NCBI RefSeq assembly: GCF_024372725.1
Contig: NZ_VOUA01000002.1
Coordinates: 124,001-188,000 of the forward strand
Source of the DNA: Methanosarcina sp. KYL-1
GTDB taxonomy: Archaea > Halobacteriota > Methanosarcinia > Methanosarcinales > Methanosarcinaceae
DNA: 64,000 bases
Reading direction: 5' to 3'
Below, one piece after another: positions 51,929 to 60,697 of this stretch. Below the pieces are notes generated by a model. It had not been told where the DNA came from and ran no database searches. It saw nothing but the letters and a program-made list of their open reading frames with translations. Numbering within the stretch: position 1 is the stretch's first letter; every line of letters begins with the position of its first letter. Made by a program: the position numbers and the translations under genes.

Positions 51929-54286
51929 CTACTCTGGAGGATTTTCCGAAAAGAAGCTGCCTGAAGCCCTGACTTCGGACTCCTTATTATCCGGTTCCCG
52001 GGAACCGGAATCCACTTCAGCGGTTTTTGCAAAAAAACTTTCAACAAGACGCCCGACCTCTCCGGGAGTCACATCGAGAAACTCCTTTCTTTCTTCTTCC
52101 GGGAAGTACCCGAAAACTGAAAACTTTCCAAGCTTACGCATCTGGGAACCCTGGTAGCGGGCGTCCAGCAGGATCCTTACCCCGAAATCCTGCGGAGAGC
52201 GGACCACCCTGCCCATGGCCTGCCTGACTTTCCTGATGGTTGGAGCCTGGACTGCAAACTCCCAGCCTTCCCCACAGCCAAAAACAGTATCATACGCCGA
52301 CTCCACGGCTTTTAGCCGGTCGTTTAACGCAGGGTAACCCACCCCGACCACGACCACGGTCCGGCCCCTCTTATCCCTGAAGTCTACCCCTTCGCTCAGG
52401 GTGCCCCAGAGGTAGGTGATGAGCACGGATTTTCCACACTGTTCCCCTATTTTGAAAAATTCCTGCCTGACCTCCTGGGCCGAGACCCCTACCTCATCCA
52501 GGAAAACAGGAATAGAAAGCTCAGGTTCGACAAGCCGGGAATAGCGAAGCGCCTCGGCATAGCTCTGGAAGTAAATAATCACGTTGCCCGGGGATGCGGC
52601 AATTGCAGCCAGGAGGGAGTCCCTTAAACTCTCAAGGGTCTCAGGGCTGTCCCGGTTTTTGGCAAAAAGGGGTGGGATGGAAACTGCAAGGCTCAACCTC
52701 CTGTCAGGAGGAAAAGTGGTACCGTAGGCGATTTCCTCCACTTCCCTGTTGATCCCCAGGGTGGCTTTTATCATCTCAAAGGGACGGAGCGTAGCTGACA
52801 TGAGGACAGCCGAAAAAACGGAATCCAGAAGGGGCTGGGTCACGTTTTTCGGGATGCATGTAAAAAGCTCGAGCCTCCCGTAGACCCTGTCGTTTTTCGG
52901 GTCCTTTCTCACGTTCAGGACCGGATAGTAATTCTGCCTGTCAGAGAGCACCAGGTAAGAGGACAGAAAATCGGCAACGTAGCGTATCTGGGAGCGCTTC
53001 GGGATGGGAAGAAGCCCGTTTTTGTAGTTTTCGGCATAGATTTCTTCCAGCCGGCCCCCGAATTCCCCGATCTCCCGGAGCCTTGTCAGCACACTTTCTT
53101 CGTCCTCAAACCTTTCTTTCTTTGCTTCCCGCAAAAAACGGGCCTTCAGGACATCAAAACGCTCGTAAGGGTCGCTGATCTGGAGGTCCTGCCAGTGCTT
53201 CCCGAGCCTGCCCCGGTCTCCGAACTTCAGCTTCGAGTCGTAAGTTTCCTTCAGGGCGGCCAGGAGGCAGGAGAAGAGCCTTTTTGCATTGAGCCGCTCC
53301 GCATAGTCCTGGTCAAGGGGGATGCCTCCTCCGAACCCCCCTCCAAATCCTCCTTTGCCTCCTGCCCCCGCCCCGAATACCGGTGAGTTGTCGGCTTCCG
53401 GGACCTCCCCGACTTCCGTAAGGGCTTTTTCGATAGAGATTTCCGAAAGCGTAATAGAAGAATGGGAACGGGCCGAAGCCTCGATGTTATGCGCTTCGTC
53501 AAAGATAAGGATAATGTCATCTGGGTCCCGCTCAAGCCATTTCAGGAGGGTCGTAAAGATTTCGGCATTAAGCACGTGATGGAAATTGCAGATCAGGAGC
53601 TCGGTATTTTTAAGCTCTTTTTTAAGAAGCTCATACCCGCACATGTCCCGGGCTTCCGCGAACTCCACAACTTCTTCAGGGCTCCGGACATCCGAAAAGA
53701 GCCAGGAGGAAAACTCACTTCCCTCGAACTTCAGGACCTCATAGAGTTTCTGGCAGGAATTATTCCGCAGGCCCCGGGCTTTCTGGCGGGCTTCTTCAAG
53801 TTCCTTTTCAAGCTCGGTCCGAAGGGAGTAAAGGGCAGGGTCCTTTGTCCGTTTATATTTCTCATAGGCTTCTTTGAGCTCTTTTTCCTTTGAGGCAGCC
53901 TCCCTTTCGAGCTCCAGGAGGTCGTAAGTGTTTTCCCCTTTGAGCCTGCACTCCTCATAGTCGAGGTCTTCGGGGCACATGGAGGTCTTGCCCTTAAAAA
54001 CGATTGTCTTGACGCTGTTGTCTCTGTTGATGTCCCTGGCCTCATGGATAAACTGGACCATCTGCTGGTGGACATTGGTAACTATGACCACGACCTTGCC
54101 GAGCTTTCTCCCCACATGCAGGGCCGGGGCCAGGGAGCTCAGGGTCTTTCCGGTCCCGCAGGCCCCTTCAAAGAGCACGATTTTCTTCTGCAGGAGGGAC
54201 TCATGTATTTTCTCCATGGCTTCCGCCTGGTTAGGGTAACAGCTTTTTTTCGTAAAATATCTCATGTATCCGTTCTTCTGCATCAT
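51929..54286 (-). CDS. XPD/Rad3-family DNA helicase with iron-sulfur domain
   Basis: A 785-aa superfamily 2 helicase of the XPD/Rad3/DinG type, 5'-3' DNA unwinding in repair or replication-fork processing. Walker A is GACGTGKT (41-48). The cysteines in MCPEDLDYEEC, NNSCQKLYEV and DMCGYELL correspond to the Fe-S domain. Walker B/DEAH is ILIFDEAHNIE. Motif III-VI equivalents include VLMSATLRPFEMI and RQAMGRVVRSPQDFG. A Gly-rich GAGAGGKGGFGGGFGG insert (about 315-335) is odd. M8 could be the true start. Single gene. Confidence 0.9.
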   Translation of the reverse strand: MMQKNGYMRYFTKKSCYPNQAEAMEKIHESLLQKKIVLFEGACGTGKTLSSLAPALHVGRKLGKVVVIVTNVHQQMVQFIHEARDINRDNSVKTIVFKGKTSMCPEDLDYEECRLKGENTYDLLELEREAASKEKELKEAYEKYKRTKDPALYSLRTELEKELEEARQKARGLRNNSCQKLYEVLKFEGSEFSSWLFSDVRSPEEVVEFAEARDMCGYELLKKELKNTELLICNFHHVLNAEIFTTLLKWLERDPDDIILIFDEAHNIEASARSHSSITLSEISIEKALTEVGEVPEADNSPVFGAGAGGKGGFGGGFGGGIPLDQDYAERLNAKRLFSCLLAALKETYDSKLKFGDRGRLGKHWQDLQISDPYERFDVLKARFLREAKKERFEDEESVLTRLREIGEFGGRLEEIYAENYKNGLLPIPKRSQIRYVADFLSSYLVLSDRQNYYPVLNVRKDPKNDRVYGRLELFTCIPKNVTQPLLDSVFSAVLMSATLRPFEMIKATLGINREVEEIAYGTTFPPDRRLSLAVSIPPLFAKNRDSPETLESLRDSLLAAIAASPGNVIIYFQSYAEALRYSRLVEPELSIPVFLDEVGVSAQEVRQEFFKIGEQCGKSVLITYLWGTLSEGVDFRDKRGRTVVVVGVGYPALNDRLKAVESAYDTVFGCGEGWEFAVQAPTIRKVRQAMGRVVRSPQDFGVRILLDARYQGSQMRKLGKFSVFGYFPEEERKEFLDVTPGEVGRLVESFFAKTAEVDSGSREPDNKESEVRASGSFFSENPPE

Positions 54287-54453
54287 GAGGCGTTCCTCGG
54301 GACCCGGCGGGTCCGCAACACAATATCTGCCTGCCCCGCCTTTTTAAAGATTGAATCAAAGTTTTTGCTTAACGTTTACCGTTTTATGTACCTGAAAGCT
54401 GGTTAAATAGCTTATGCATACACGGAGTGAAAGTTTTCCGGAAAACTGGAGAG

Positions 54454-54501
54454 AAGGAAAACGAAAAGGAAAACGAAAAGGAAAACGAAAAGGAAAACGA
54501 A
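54454..54501. repeat. 12-bp tandem repeat, 4 units
   Basis: AAGGAAAACGAA repeated at 54454, 54466, 54478 and 54490 without change, followed by a degenerate purine-rich continuation. Non-coding as far as can be seen. Confidence 0.9.
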
Positions 54502-54540
54502 AAGAAGAAAGCAAAAGAGAGAACTTTCCCGCATTATTCT

Positions 54541-54671
54541 AACCTGGAAAAACAAAGGATCCCTTTCCTCAACTGCCAGAGGATAAAAGGATTTCCATTT
54601 ACTCCCTTAAAGTAGAAGGTCGCTTCCACTGGAAAATGATATTGTTAACTGTTATTTTTCTCATTTACCAT
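54541..54671 (-). pseudogene. HxlR regulator pseudogene (N-terminal remnant)
   Basis: Read on the minus strand from the former ATG at 54671, the translation runs MVNEKNNS, an in-frame TAA, then QYHFPVEAT, a diverged stretch, and NPFILWQLRKGILCFS. It aligns with the intact HxlR gene at 56388-56780, which reads KYHCPVEAT...KPLILWQLREDTLRFS, including the position of the start codon and of the promoter beyond it. The copy is truncated and carries a stop, so it is dead. It shows that the MATE gene once had its own divergent HxlR regulator. Confidence 0.8.
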
Positions 54672-54735
54672 AAACTTTCATAATATCCTTTATGTTAGTG
54701 ACTACCCCAACTGTATGTATGAGATATAAGTATAG

Positions 54736-54759
54736 TTGTTGCAAATTGGATAGCAACAA
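54736..54759. promoter_or_regulatory. HxlR-type operator candidate before the MATE gene
   Basis: TTGTTGC (54736-54742) and GCAACAA (54753-54759) form a perfect 7-bp dyad with a 10-nt spacer. It lies directly downstream of a TATA-like GATATAAGTATA (about 54723-54734). The same layout occurs at 56845-56868 before the flavoprotein gene, with overall high similarity of the flanks. Confidence 0.6.
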
Positions 54760-54915
54760 GCATAGATTGCTGAGCGCCAATCATAGACAGCATAAGGCCG
54801 ACAAAACTATATGCTGACTAACTATTGTAGTAGCTTTCAATTCCTATTAAAAGAAATAGAAGCCATAACAAGTGAAAAAACTCAGAGGAATTTTCAGGTG
54901 GACGAAAGGAGCCAG

Positions 54916-56286
54916 ATGCTGGCAAACGAAAACATAGGCAAACTCCTTCTCAAACTCTCGGTACCGGCAACCTTCGGGATGCTGGTGCAGGCATTTTATA
55001 ACCTTGTGGACACAGTGTTTGTTGGCAGAGCCTACGGAATAGAAAGTGTCCAGGCCATAGGAGGAATTGCCGTTGCCTTTCCCATCCAGATGATCGGAAT
55101 GGCCGTTAGCCTGGCCATAGGGATAGGAGGGGCGTCCCTCATCTCCCGGCGCCTGGGAGAAAGAGAGCCGGAAAAAGCCGATAAAACCTTTGCAAACCTG
55201 ATACTCCTTTCCCTGCTTTCGAGCTTCCTGATTACGGGGTTCGGAGTCTTCTACATAGTGCCGCTCCTGAAAATTTTCGGGGCTACGGATACTATCCTCC
55301 CCTATTCCCTCGAATACCTGGAAATAATCCTTTACGGCACGGTCCTGTTCTCCCTTGCAATGGTGACAAACAGCGTGGCCCGTTCCGAAGGGAACGCAAA
55401 AGTTGCCATGAACTCCATGATGATCGGCGGGGGGCTCAATATCGTGCTTGACCCCATCTTCATTTTCACCTTCGGGATGGGAATCCGGGGAGCAGCCATT
55501 GCGACAGTACTCGCACAGGCGATAGGGGTACTGTACATTGCCCGATACTTCCTGAGCGGGAAAAGCACACTCAAGTTCCGCCTCCCAGACCTCAGGCCGG
55601 ATAGGAGAATCATCGAGGAAGTCCTGGCTATCGGGATGTCACCCTTTGCCAGGAACGTCTCAAGCAGCTTCATGGTAATAATCCTGAACAACCTGCTTGC
55701 CTTCTACGGGGGGGACATAGCGATTGCCGTGTTCGGGATTATCAACCGCCTCCTGATGTTCACCTTCATGCCCATGTTCGGGATCATCCAGGGCCTGCAG
55801 CCGATAGTCGGCTTCAACTACGGAGCAAGGAACTTCGAGCGGGTGAGAGAGTCCGTTAAGCTTGCCATCCTTATCACCACAGGCATGTCTGTTGCAGGTT
55901 TCCTGATACTCTACCTGTTCCCGGAACAGCTTTTCGGGATTTTCAGCGGAGACCTCCAGTTGATAGCGGAAGGAAAGAGTGCTGTAAGAATCATAGTGCT
56001 TGCAACCCCGCTTGTAGGGTTCCAGGTAGTGGGAGGGGCCCTTTACCAGGCTCTGGGCAAGGCAAAACCTTCCCTTTTCCTCTCCCTATGCAGGCAGGTG
56101 CTTTTCCTGATCCCCCTGGTGCTGGTGCTCCCGAGATATCTGGAACTTCCGGGGGTCTGGGCAGCCTTCCCGGTTGCCGATACCCTGGCTTTTGCAGTAA
56201 CCCTGATAATGGTTATCCGGGAGTTCAAGCTGCTAGCTGAAGCCCGGGACATGACAGTAATTAATGAGCAAACAGCAGTTAATTGA
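54916..56286 (+). CDS. MATE family efflux transporter
   Basis: A 12-helix multidrug/toxic-compound exporter of the MATE family driven by Na+ or H+. About 456 aa from ATG 54916. The start begins MLANENIGKLLLKLSVPATFGMLVQAFYNLVDTVFVGRAYG, which is the usual MATE first helix. Two related halves follow, with RSEGNAKVAMNSMMIGGGLNIVLDPIFI closing the first. ATG 54811 would add 35 residues of non-MATE sequence; an AGGAG 6 nt upstream supports 54916. Control by an HxlR-type regulator is suggested by the promoter copy upstream. Confidence 0.88.
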   Translation: MLANENIGKLLLKLSVPATFGMLVQAFYNLVDTVFVGRAYGIESVQAIGGIAVAFPIQMIGMAVSLAIGIGGASLISRRLGEREPEKADKTFANLILLSLLSSFLITGFGVFYIVPLLKIFGATDTILPYSLEYLEIILYGTVLFSLAMVTNSVARSEGNAKVAMNSMMIGGGLNIVLDPIFIFTFGMGIRGAAIATVLAQAIGVLYIARYFLSGKSTLKFRLPDLRPDRRIIEEVLAIGMSPFARNVSSSFMVIILNNLLAFYGGDIAIAVFGIINRLLMFTFMPMFGIIQGLQPIVGFNYGARNFERVRESVKLAILITTGMSVAGFLILYLFPEQLFGIFSGDLQLIAEGKSAVRIIVLATPLVGFQVVGGALYQALGKAKPSLFLSLCRQVLFLIPLVLVLPRYLELPGVWAAFPVADTLAFAVTLIMVIREFKLLAEARDMTVINEQTAVN

Positions 56287-56387
56287 CCAGGCTACGGTTG
56301 ATTAATCAAACTACAGTTAACTGGCCCTCCCCTGTTCACCTGACTTATCAGGGTTAATTGGTCAATCCCCGGATTATCACTGGATTA

Positions 56388-56780
56388 TCACTGGATTATC
56401 ACTGGATTATCACTGGTTTTATCCAGGGTACACTGCCTTCCCAGGTATTCCGTCCCCCACCTGCAGAGGGCTTCAAGGACAGGGATAACGGTTTTTCCAA
56501 ATTCCGTAAGGGAATATTCAACTTTGGGAGGAATTTCAGGATAAACTTTCCTTAAGACCAACCCGTCTTTTTCTAGTTCTCGCAGCTGCTTCGTGAGCAT
56601 TTTGGGAGAAATTCCGTGCATATTCTGCTGCAAGCCTGAAAAACGTAAGGTATCTTCCCGGAGCTGCCAGAGGATCAGGGGTTTCCATTTGCCGCCTATC
56701 ACGTCAAGGGTTGCTTCCACTGGGCAATGGTACTTTTTATTGTTATCATTAGAATTATTAGTATGATTCTCACTTTCCAT
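56388..56780 (-). CDS. HxlR family transcriptional regulator
   Basis: A 130-aa winged-helix regulator. HxlR marks are YHCPVEATLDVIGGKWKPLILWQL (with the characteristic C19), then LQQNMHGISPKMLTKQLRELEKDGLVLRKVYPEIPPKVEYSLTEFGKTVIPVLEAL. Family members often sense aldehydes or redox stress through the cysteine. It is divergent from the iron-sulfur flavoprotein gene and shares its promoter. Four GGATTATCACT units lie over its stop codon region (about 56371-56415). Confidence 0.93.
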   Translation of the reverse strand: MESENHTNNSNDNNKKYHCPVEATLDVIGGKWKPLILWQLREDTLRFSGLQQNMHGISPKMLTKQLRELEKDGLVLRKVYPEIPPKVEYSLTEFGKTVIPVLEALCRWGTEYLGRQCTLDKTSDNPVIIQ

Positions 56781-56844
56781 AAGCTCTCATTGTATCCTTT
56801 TTGTTAGTGAGTACCCGGATTGTGTGTATGATATATAAGTATAG

Positions 56845-56868
56845 TTGCTGCAAATTAAATAGCAGAAA
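56845..56868. promoter_or_regulatory. HxlR-type operator candidate before the flavoprotein gene
   Basis: TTGCTGC (56845-56851) and GCAGAAA (56862-56868) form a partial dyad with a 10-nt spacer. It follows a TATA-like GATATATAAGTATAG (about 56830-56844). Sequence and spacing match the copy at 54736-54759, so one regulator may act on both promoters. Confidence 0.55.
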
Positions 56869-56934
56869 GCGTAGATTGCCAGGCGGCAGTCATGAGAAAA
56901 TAATAAAGATAGTTGAGAAACGGAGAGAATCAAA

Positions 56935-57492
56935 ATGAAAGTCATAGCAATCGTAGGAAGCCCGAGAAAGAACGGAAACACGAACACCCTTGTCCAGCAG
57001 GTCCTTGAAGGTGCGGCTGAAGCCGGAGCCGAGACAAAGACCTTCATCCTGAACGATATGAACTACAAAGGCTGCCAGGGCTGCAACTACTGTAAAGCCC
57101 ATGACAAATGCAAGCTTGAAGACGACCTTGCGGAAGTTTTCGAGGAACTCAAAGCAGCCGATGCGATTGTCTTCGGGTCTCCCGTTTACTTTGCCCAGTT
57201 TACAGGGCAGATGCGGCTCTTCCTGGACCGCTGCTACTCCCTTGTAAACCCTGACTATTCCTCACGCATCCCGGCCGGAAAGAAAGCCGTGATCGTTGGA
57301 GCCCAGGGCATGCCTGACCCTGCAGCTTACGCCGGAGTTTTCGGGGAATTCGGAGGAGAAATTTCCCGCTTCCTGGGTATGGAGGTAAAGGACACACTCA
57401 TAGCAGCCGGATGTGCAGCACCCGGAGACGTCAAAGTCAATGCCGATCTGATGGAAAAGGCAAAGAATACAGGCCTGAACCTGTTCAAGTAA
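56935..57492 (+). CDS. Iron-sulfur flavoprotein (Isf-type NADPH-dependent FMN reductase fold)
   Basis: A 185-aa flavodoxin-fold protein. It has the FMN phosphate loop GSPRKNGNTNTLVQQ (8-22) and the compact cysteine motif C47-x2-C50-x2-C53-x5-C59, which binds a 4Fe-4S cluster in Methanosarcina Isf. FGSPVYFAQFTGQMRLFLDRC is the second family motif. Isf proteins reduce oxygen or peroxide species with ferredoxin electrons. It is divergent from hxlR. Confidence 0.9.
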   Translation: MKVIAIVGSPRKNGNTNTLVQQVLEGAAEAGAETKTFILNDMNYKGCQGCNYCKAHDKCKLEDDLAEVFEELKAADAIVFGSPVYFAQFTGQMRLFLDRCYSLVNPDYSSRIPAGKKAVIVGAQGMPDPAAYAGVFGEFGGEISRFLGMEVKDTLIAAGCAAPGDVKVNADLMEKAKNTGLNLFK

Positions 57493-57722
57493 TGGAAAAA
57501 AAATGATATGAAGGAATGAGAGGAAGTCTCCACGGGAGTACTTCCCATTTCCATTCTATTCAATGTAATTCAATTTAGTTTAATTTAATTCAACTCAATT
57601 CAATTAAATTAAATAAATTAAATTCCACCGTTTTACATTTCCGCCGTTCCACCATTCTACCACTCCACCACTCCACTATTCAATTCCACTTCCTGGTCTG
57701 AAAAGAGAAATGAGGCAAGAAT

Positions 57723-58247
57723 ATGGACACCCTTGAAGCAATCCATACCCGCCGAAGTATACGGAAATACACTGACAGGCCCGTGCCTTGGGAACTTGTT
57801 AAAGAACTGCTAAGGGCTGCCATGTGCGCACCCTCTGCGGTCAACGCCCAGCCCTGGGTATTCGTGGTAATCGACGACCGCAAACTGCTCGACGAAATCC
57901 CCACATATAGCCCTTATGCCGGCATGTGCAGGGAAGCTCCCCTTGCAATTATGGTCTGCGGGGACACGACTCAGGAAAAAGCTCCCGGCTTCTGGGTGCA
58001 GGACTGTTCGGCAGCAACCCAGAACCTCCTGCTTGCAGCCCATGCAGTGGGGCTCGGGGCGGTCTGGACCGGGATCTATCCGATGGAAGACAGAGTTGAA
58101 GGCTTCCGGAAAGCATTCGGACTGCCGGAGCATGTAATCCCCCTGGGGCTGGTGCCTATCGGGTATCCTGCCCAGAGCCCGGTGCTGCAGGATCGGTACA
58201 GGGTGGAGAAGGTCCACTGCAACGCATACAGGAAAAGGGAAGAATGA
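57723..58247 (+). CDS. Nitroreductase family protein
   Basis: A 174-aa FMN-dependent nitroreductase-fold oxidoreductase. Signature elements are the N-terminal AIHTRRSIRKYTDRPVP, the FMN contact segment AAMCAPSAVNAQPWVFVVI, WVQDCSAATQNLLLAAHAVGLGAVWTGIYP, and the C-terminal VPLGLVPIGYP. Physiological substrate unknown. It stands in a row of flavin/redox genes but has its own upstream region. Confidence 0.93.
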   Translation: MDTLEAIHTRRSIRKYTDRPVPWELVKELLRAAMCAPSAVNAQPWVFVVIDDRKLLDEIPTYSPYAGMCREAPLAIMVCGDTTQEKAPGFWVQDCSAATQNLLLAAHAVGLGAVWTGIYPMEDRVEGFRKAFGLPEHVIPLGLVPIGYPAQSPVLQDRYRVEKVHCNAYRKREE

Positions 58248-58700
58248 CTCCCTGAGCTCTCCAAACTCAGGGTTTGTGCGGTGCCTGGATGGAGGCTGAA
58301 AAACGGGTGATTCAGAAACAGATCAAGAAACAGACAGCTCGGGCTATGGCACTTTCTTGCCGCCTAGCCGCCTGAATGCCGCTTGCATGCAGCTCACAAT
58401 TGCTTAATCGCTCACAGAAAAAATAAAAGGCTGCCTGAAAAAGGAATATCAGCCTGAAAAGGAATATCAGATACAAGTACCCTATACTATGCTAGCCACA
58501 CTACTCTACTATACTAACCACAAATACTACCCCCAATAATCTATTACAACTAACACTAACTACTCTATTATACTAACCACAATAATCTATTACACTAACA
58601 CTAGCCACACTATTTTACTACAATATTTACTATCCATCTCTTGACACTAACCACACATTTTACTACAACTATTTACCACACTATTATGGGGGACCAGTTC
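58248..58700. other. Gene-free region with degenerate ACTAACCACA repeats
   Basis: A GGAATATCAG doublet at about 58442-58470 is followed by ~190 nt (58490-58680) of low-GC degenerate repeats built from ACTAACCACA, CTATTA(C/T)A and ACTACT phrases, almost free of G on the plus strand. The flavoredoxin gene's ribosome-binding site GGGGGACC follows at 58687. No gene recognised. Confidence 0.55.
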
Positions 58701-59273
58701 ATGGCAGAGAAAATCAAAATCGATAACAACGTATTTGTCTATCCGATGCCCGTTACCCTTCTGGGGGCAAACGTGGAAGGAAAAGCTAATTTCATGGCAC
58801 TTGGATGGGTCAGCCGGGTGAATGCAAACCCTCCCATGCTTGCAGTAGGTGTGCACAAAACCCATTACACACCCGAAGGCATCAGAGAAAACGGGAGCTT
58901 CAGCGTCAATTTTCCCGGTGCCGAAATGATTGTAGAAACCGATTACTGCGGGCTCGTATCCGGGGAAAAGGTTGACAAGTCCGGCCTGTTTGAAGTCTTC
59001 TACGGGGAGCTCGAAACCGCACCCATGATCATGGAGTGCACCCTGAACCTCGAATGCAAGCTTGTAGAAATCCTGGAGTTCCCGACAAACTATCTCTTTG
59101 TGGGGGAAATCATTGCCGCTTATTCCGAAGAGCAATACCTTACGCAGGAGAAACCCGACATCAAGAAGATGGACCCCTTGCTTCTTACCATGCCCGATAA
59201 CAGCTACTGGACCGTGGGGGACTATGCAGGAGCAGCCTGGAAAATAGGGAAGAGCTTGAAGGGAAGCGAATGA
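58701..59273 (+). CDS. Flavin reductase family protein (flavoredoxin type)
   Basis: 190 aa from ATG 58701 (GGGGGA placed 7-8 nt upstream; upstream ATGs at 58641 and 58686 fall in the low-complexity leader). It matches FMN-binding split-barrel flavoredoxins: VFVYPMPVTLLGANVEGKANFMALGWVSRVNANPPMLAVGV, then NGSFSVNFP and YCGLVSGEKVDKS. Carries electrons or binds FMN next to the nitroreductase and Isf genes. Confidence 0.9.
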   Translation: MAEKIKIDNNVFVYPMPVTLLGANVEGKANFMALGWVSRVNANPPMLAVGVHKTHYTPEGIRENGSFSVNFPGAEMIVETDYCGLVSGEKVDKSGLFEVFYGELETAPMIMECTLNLECKLVEILEFPTNYLFVGEIIAAYSEEQYLTQEKPDIKKMDPLLLTMPDNSYWTVGDYAGAAWKIGKSLKGSE

Positions 59274-59634
59274 GAGAAAGTCAACCATTTTCTTTTAGAG
59301 AGATAAGAGCGTGTCTTAATATTAAATTTGATTCTACAACAGGGACAGACTTACGGCATTTGAACTGAAAACGTTAGCATTAAACCGTTAGATGCCTAAA
59401 GTGGAAATTCTAGCTATGATGTCTAATGTATTTGATTTCATACATTGAATGAGTGATTACAATGTAATAAATTTTCAGTCTGAATTTAAAATCAAAAATG
59501 CCCATTATCCAAATGCAGAAATGGTTTGAATTTTAAGACAACCTCTAAGAGAAGAAGAAGAAGAGTAAATCAGGTAAAGAGGATAGGGAAGAGAAGAAAA
59601 GTGGATCAAAGAACGAACTGGAGGAGTGAATAAA
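59274..59634. other. Intergenic region occupied mainly by a MITE
   Basis: Apart from the 239-bp MITE at 59307-59545, there is a purine-rich stretch with AGAAGAAG runs and a GGAGGAG ribosome-binding site before the next gene. No coding sequence. Confidence 0.6.
59307..59545. mobile_element. 239-bp MITE with TAA target duplication
   Basis: The left end GAGCGTGTCTTAATATTAAA (59307-59326) and the right end TTTGAATTTTAAGACAACCTC (59525-59545) are imperfect inverted repeats sharing GTCTTAA. TAA flanks both sides (59304-59306 and 59546-59548). The ends resemble the GAGGCTGTCTGAA end of the IS5 remnant at 20024. Inside is an ACTTACGGCATTTGAACTGAAAAC phrase similar to the ends of the MITE at 10653, cut here to its core. 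Non-coding. Confidence 0.7.
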
Positions 59635-60210
59635 ATGAAAGTCGTAGCATTCAACGGGAGCCCTAGAAAGGATGGAAACACTGCAGCCCTTATAAAGCAC
59701 GTCTTATCCGAGCTTGAAAAGGAAGGAATCGAAACCGAAATCGTGCAGGTAGGAGGAAAAAGCATACACGGATGCACGGCCTGTGCGAAGTGCTTTGAAA
59801 ACAAGGATCAGAAATGCGTCATTGAAAAAGACATCGTTAACGACTGCATCGCAAAAATGGCTGAAGCCGACGGCATAATCCTGGCCACCCCCACCTATTT
59901 TGCAGACCTGACCCCGGAAATTAAAGCCCTGATCGACCGGGCCGGGTTCGTTGCCAAGGCGAACGATGAACTTTTCAGGCGCAAGGTAGGAGCAGCCGTC
60001 GTTGCCGTTCGGAGGGCCGGCTCAATCCATGCCTTTGACTCCATAAACCATTTCTTCACCATCTCCCAGATGATAATCCCGGGGTCCAGCTACTGGAACA
60101 TGGGGATAGGGCTTGCAGAAGGAGACGTGGAGAAGGACGAAGAAGGTGTCTGGACAATGGAGACCCTGGGCCAGAACATGGCGTGGCTGTTGAAGAAGAT
60201 CAATGCATGA
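59635..60210 (+). CDS. Second iron-sulfur flavoprotein (Isf-type)
   Basis: A 191-aa flavodoxin-fold protein from ATG 59635 (GGAGG at about 59619; GTG 59626 is possible). FMN loop [15 protein letters not shown] (8-22). Cysteine motif C47-x2-C50-x2-C53-x7-C61, the classic Isf spacing for a 4Fe-4S cluster. [19 protein letters not shown] is the second motif. Paralogous to the gene at 56935 but of the longer-spaced cysteine type. Probable role in oxidative-stress electron transfer. Confidence 0.9.
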   Translation: MKVVAFNGSPRKDGNTAALIKHVLSELEKEGIETEIVQVGGKSIHGCTACAKCFENKDQKCVIEKDIVNDCIAKMAEADGIILATPTYFADLTPEIKALIDRAGFVAKANDELFRRKVGAAVVAVRRAGSIHAFDSINHFFTISQMIIPGSSYWNMGIGLAEGDVEKDEEGVWTMETLGQNMAWLLKKINA

Positions 60211-60697
60211 AATTTCAGTTCTCAAGAGTTAGATGATCCCTGAATGACCGGTTGATATTATTCGGCGAATCTTAAAAAATGGAATCTCTTTTCCTTTTTT
60301 TCGCACCATATGCGACTGCATCTTACATGCCAGCCAGGAAAGGAAACTGTAAGAGAGATATTTCCCTTGACCCCGAAAATCTTTTTTTTCGCTTGTATTA
60401 GCTTGTATTAACTACACTTCATAGACCTTAAAGGTCATTGGTATGCCCATCACAACCTCAAATCTTCCTTAAATTTTCAGTTCCACTTCAGCTTTTAATT
60501 ATATATCCGGAAAAAGCCAGCCTTCTCCCTCGGGCGGTGAGAACCAGGGAATATGAGATCTAACCGAAAAAAGCCCTGTTAGGGTAAAAGCTGAATCAAC
60601 ATCCTTGAAATGATTTTTTACTCAATAGTCCTTTCTACAATAGTCCTTTCTACAATGCTCTTTTATACCCTCAGGAGAATTTGTATTGGGGGATATA
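60211..60697. other. Gene-free region with a possible small RNA
   Basis: 487 nt. A TATA-like TTAATTATATATCC lies at about 60497-60510. About 20 nt later a GC-richer segment begins (60520-60600) and ends in a TTTTTT run at about 60612-60618, which fits a ~90-nt transcript. I could not match it to a known RNA family. Another tandem phrase TAGTCCTTTCTACAA occurs twice at 60626-60656. The next gene's GGGGGAT ribosome-binding site is at 60688. Confidence 0.4.

Larger units (their letters stand above)
54287..54915. other. Region between helicase and MATE genes
   Basis: Holds a perfect 16-bp palindrome AGTTTTCCGGAAAACT (54432-54447), a 12-bp tandem array (54454-54501), the HxlR pseudogene (54541-54671) and its duplicated promoter (54690-54790). 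The frame open from 54811 to 54915 precedes the preferred MATE start and shows no MATE features. Confidence 0.6.

Noticed and set aside
54427-54615. 62-aa frame with NEKE repeats
   Set aside because: Created by the 12-bp array and running into the HxlR pseudogene on the other strand.
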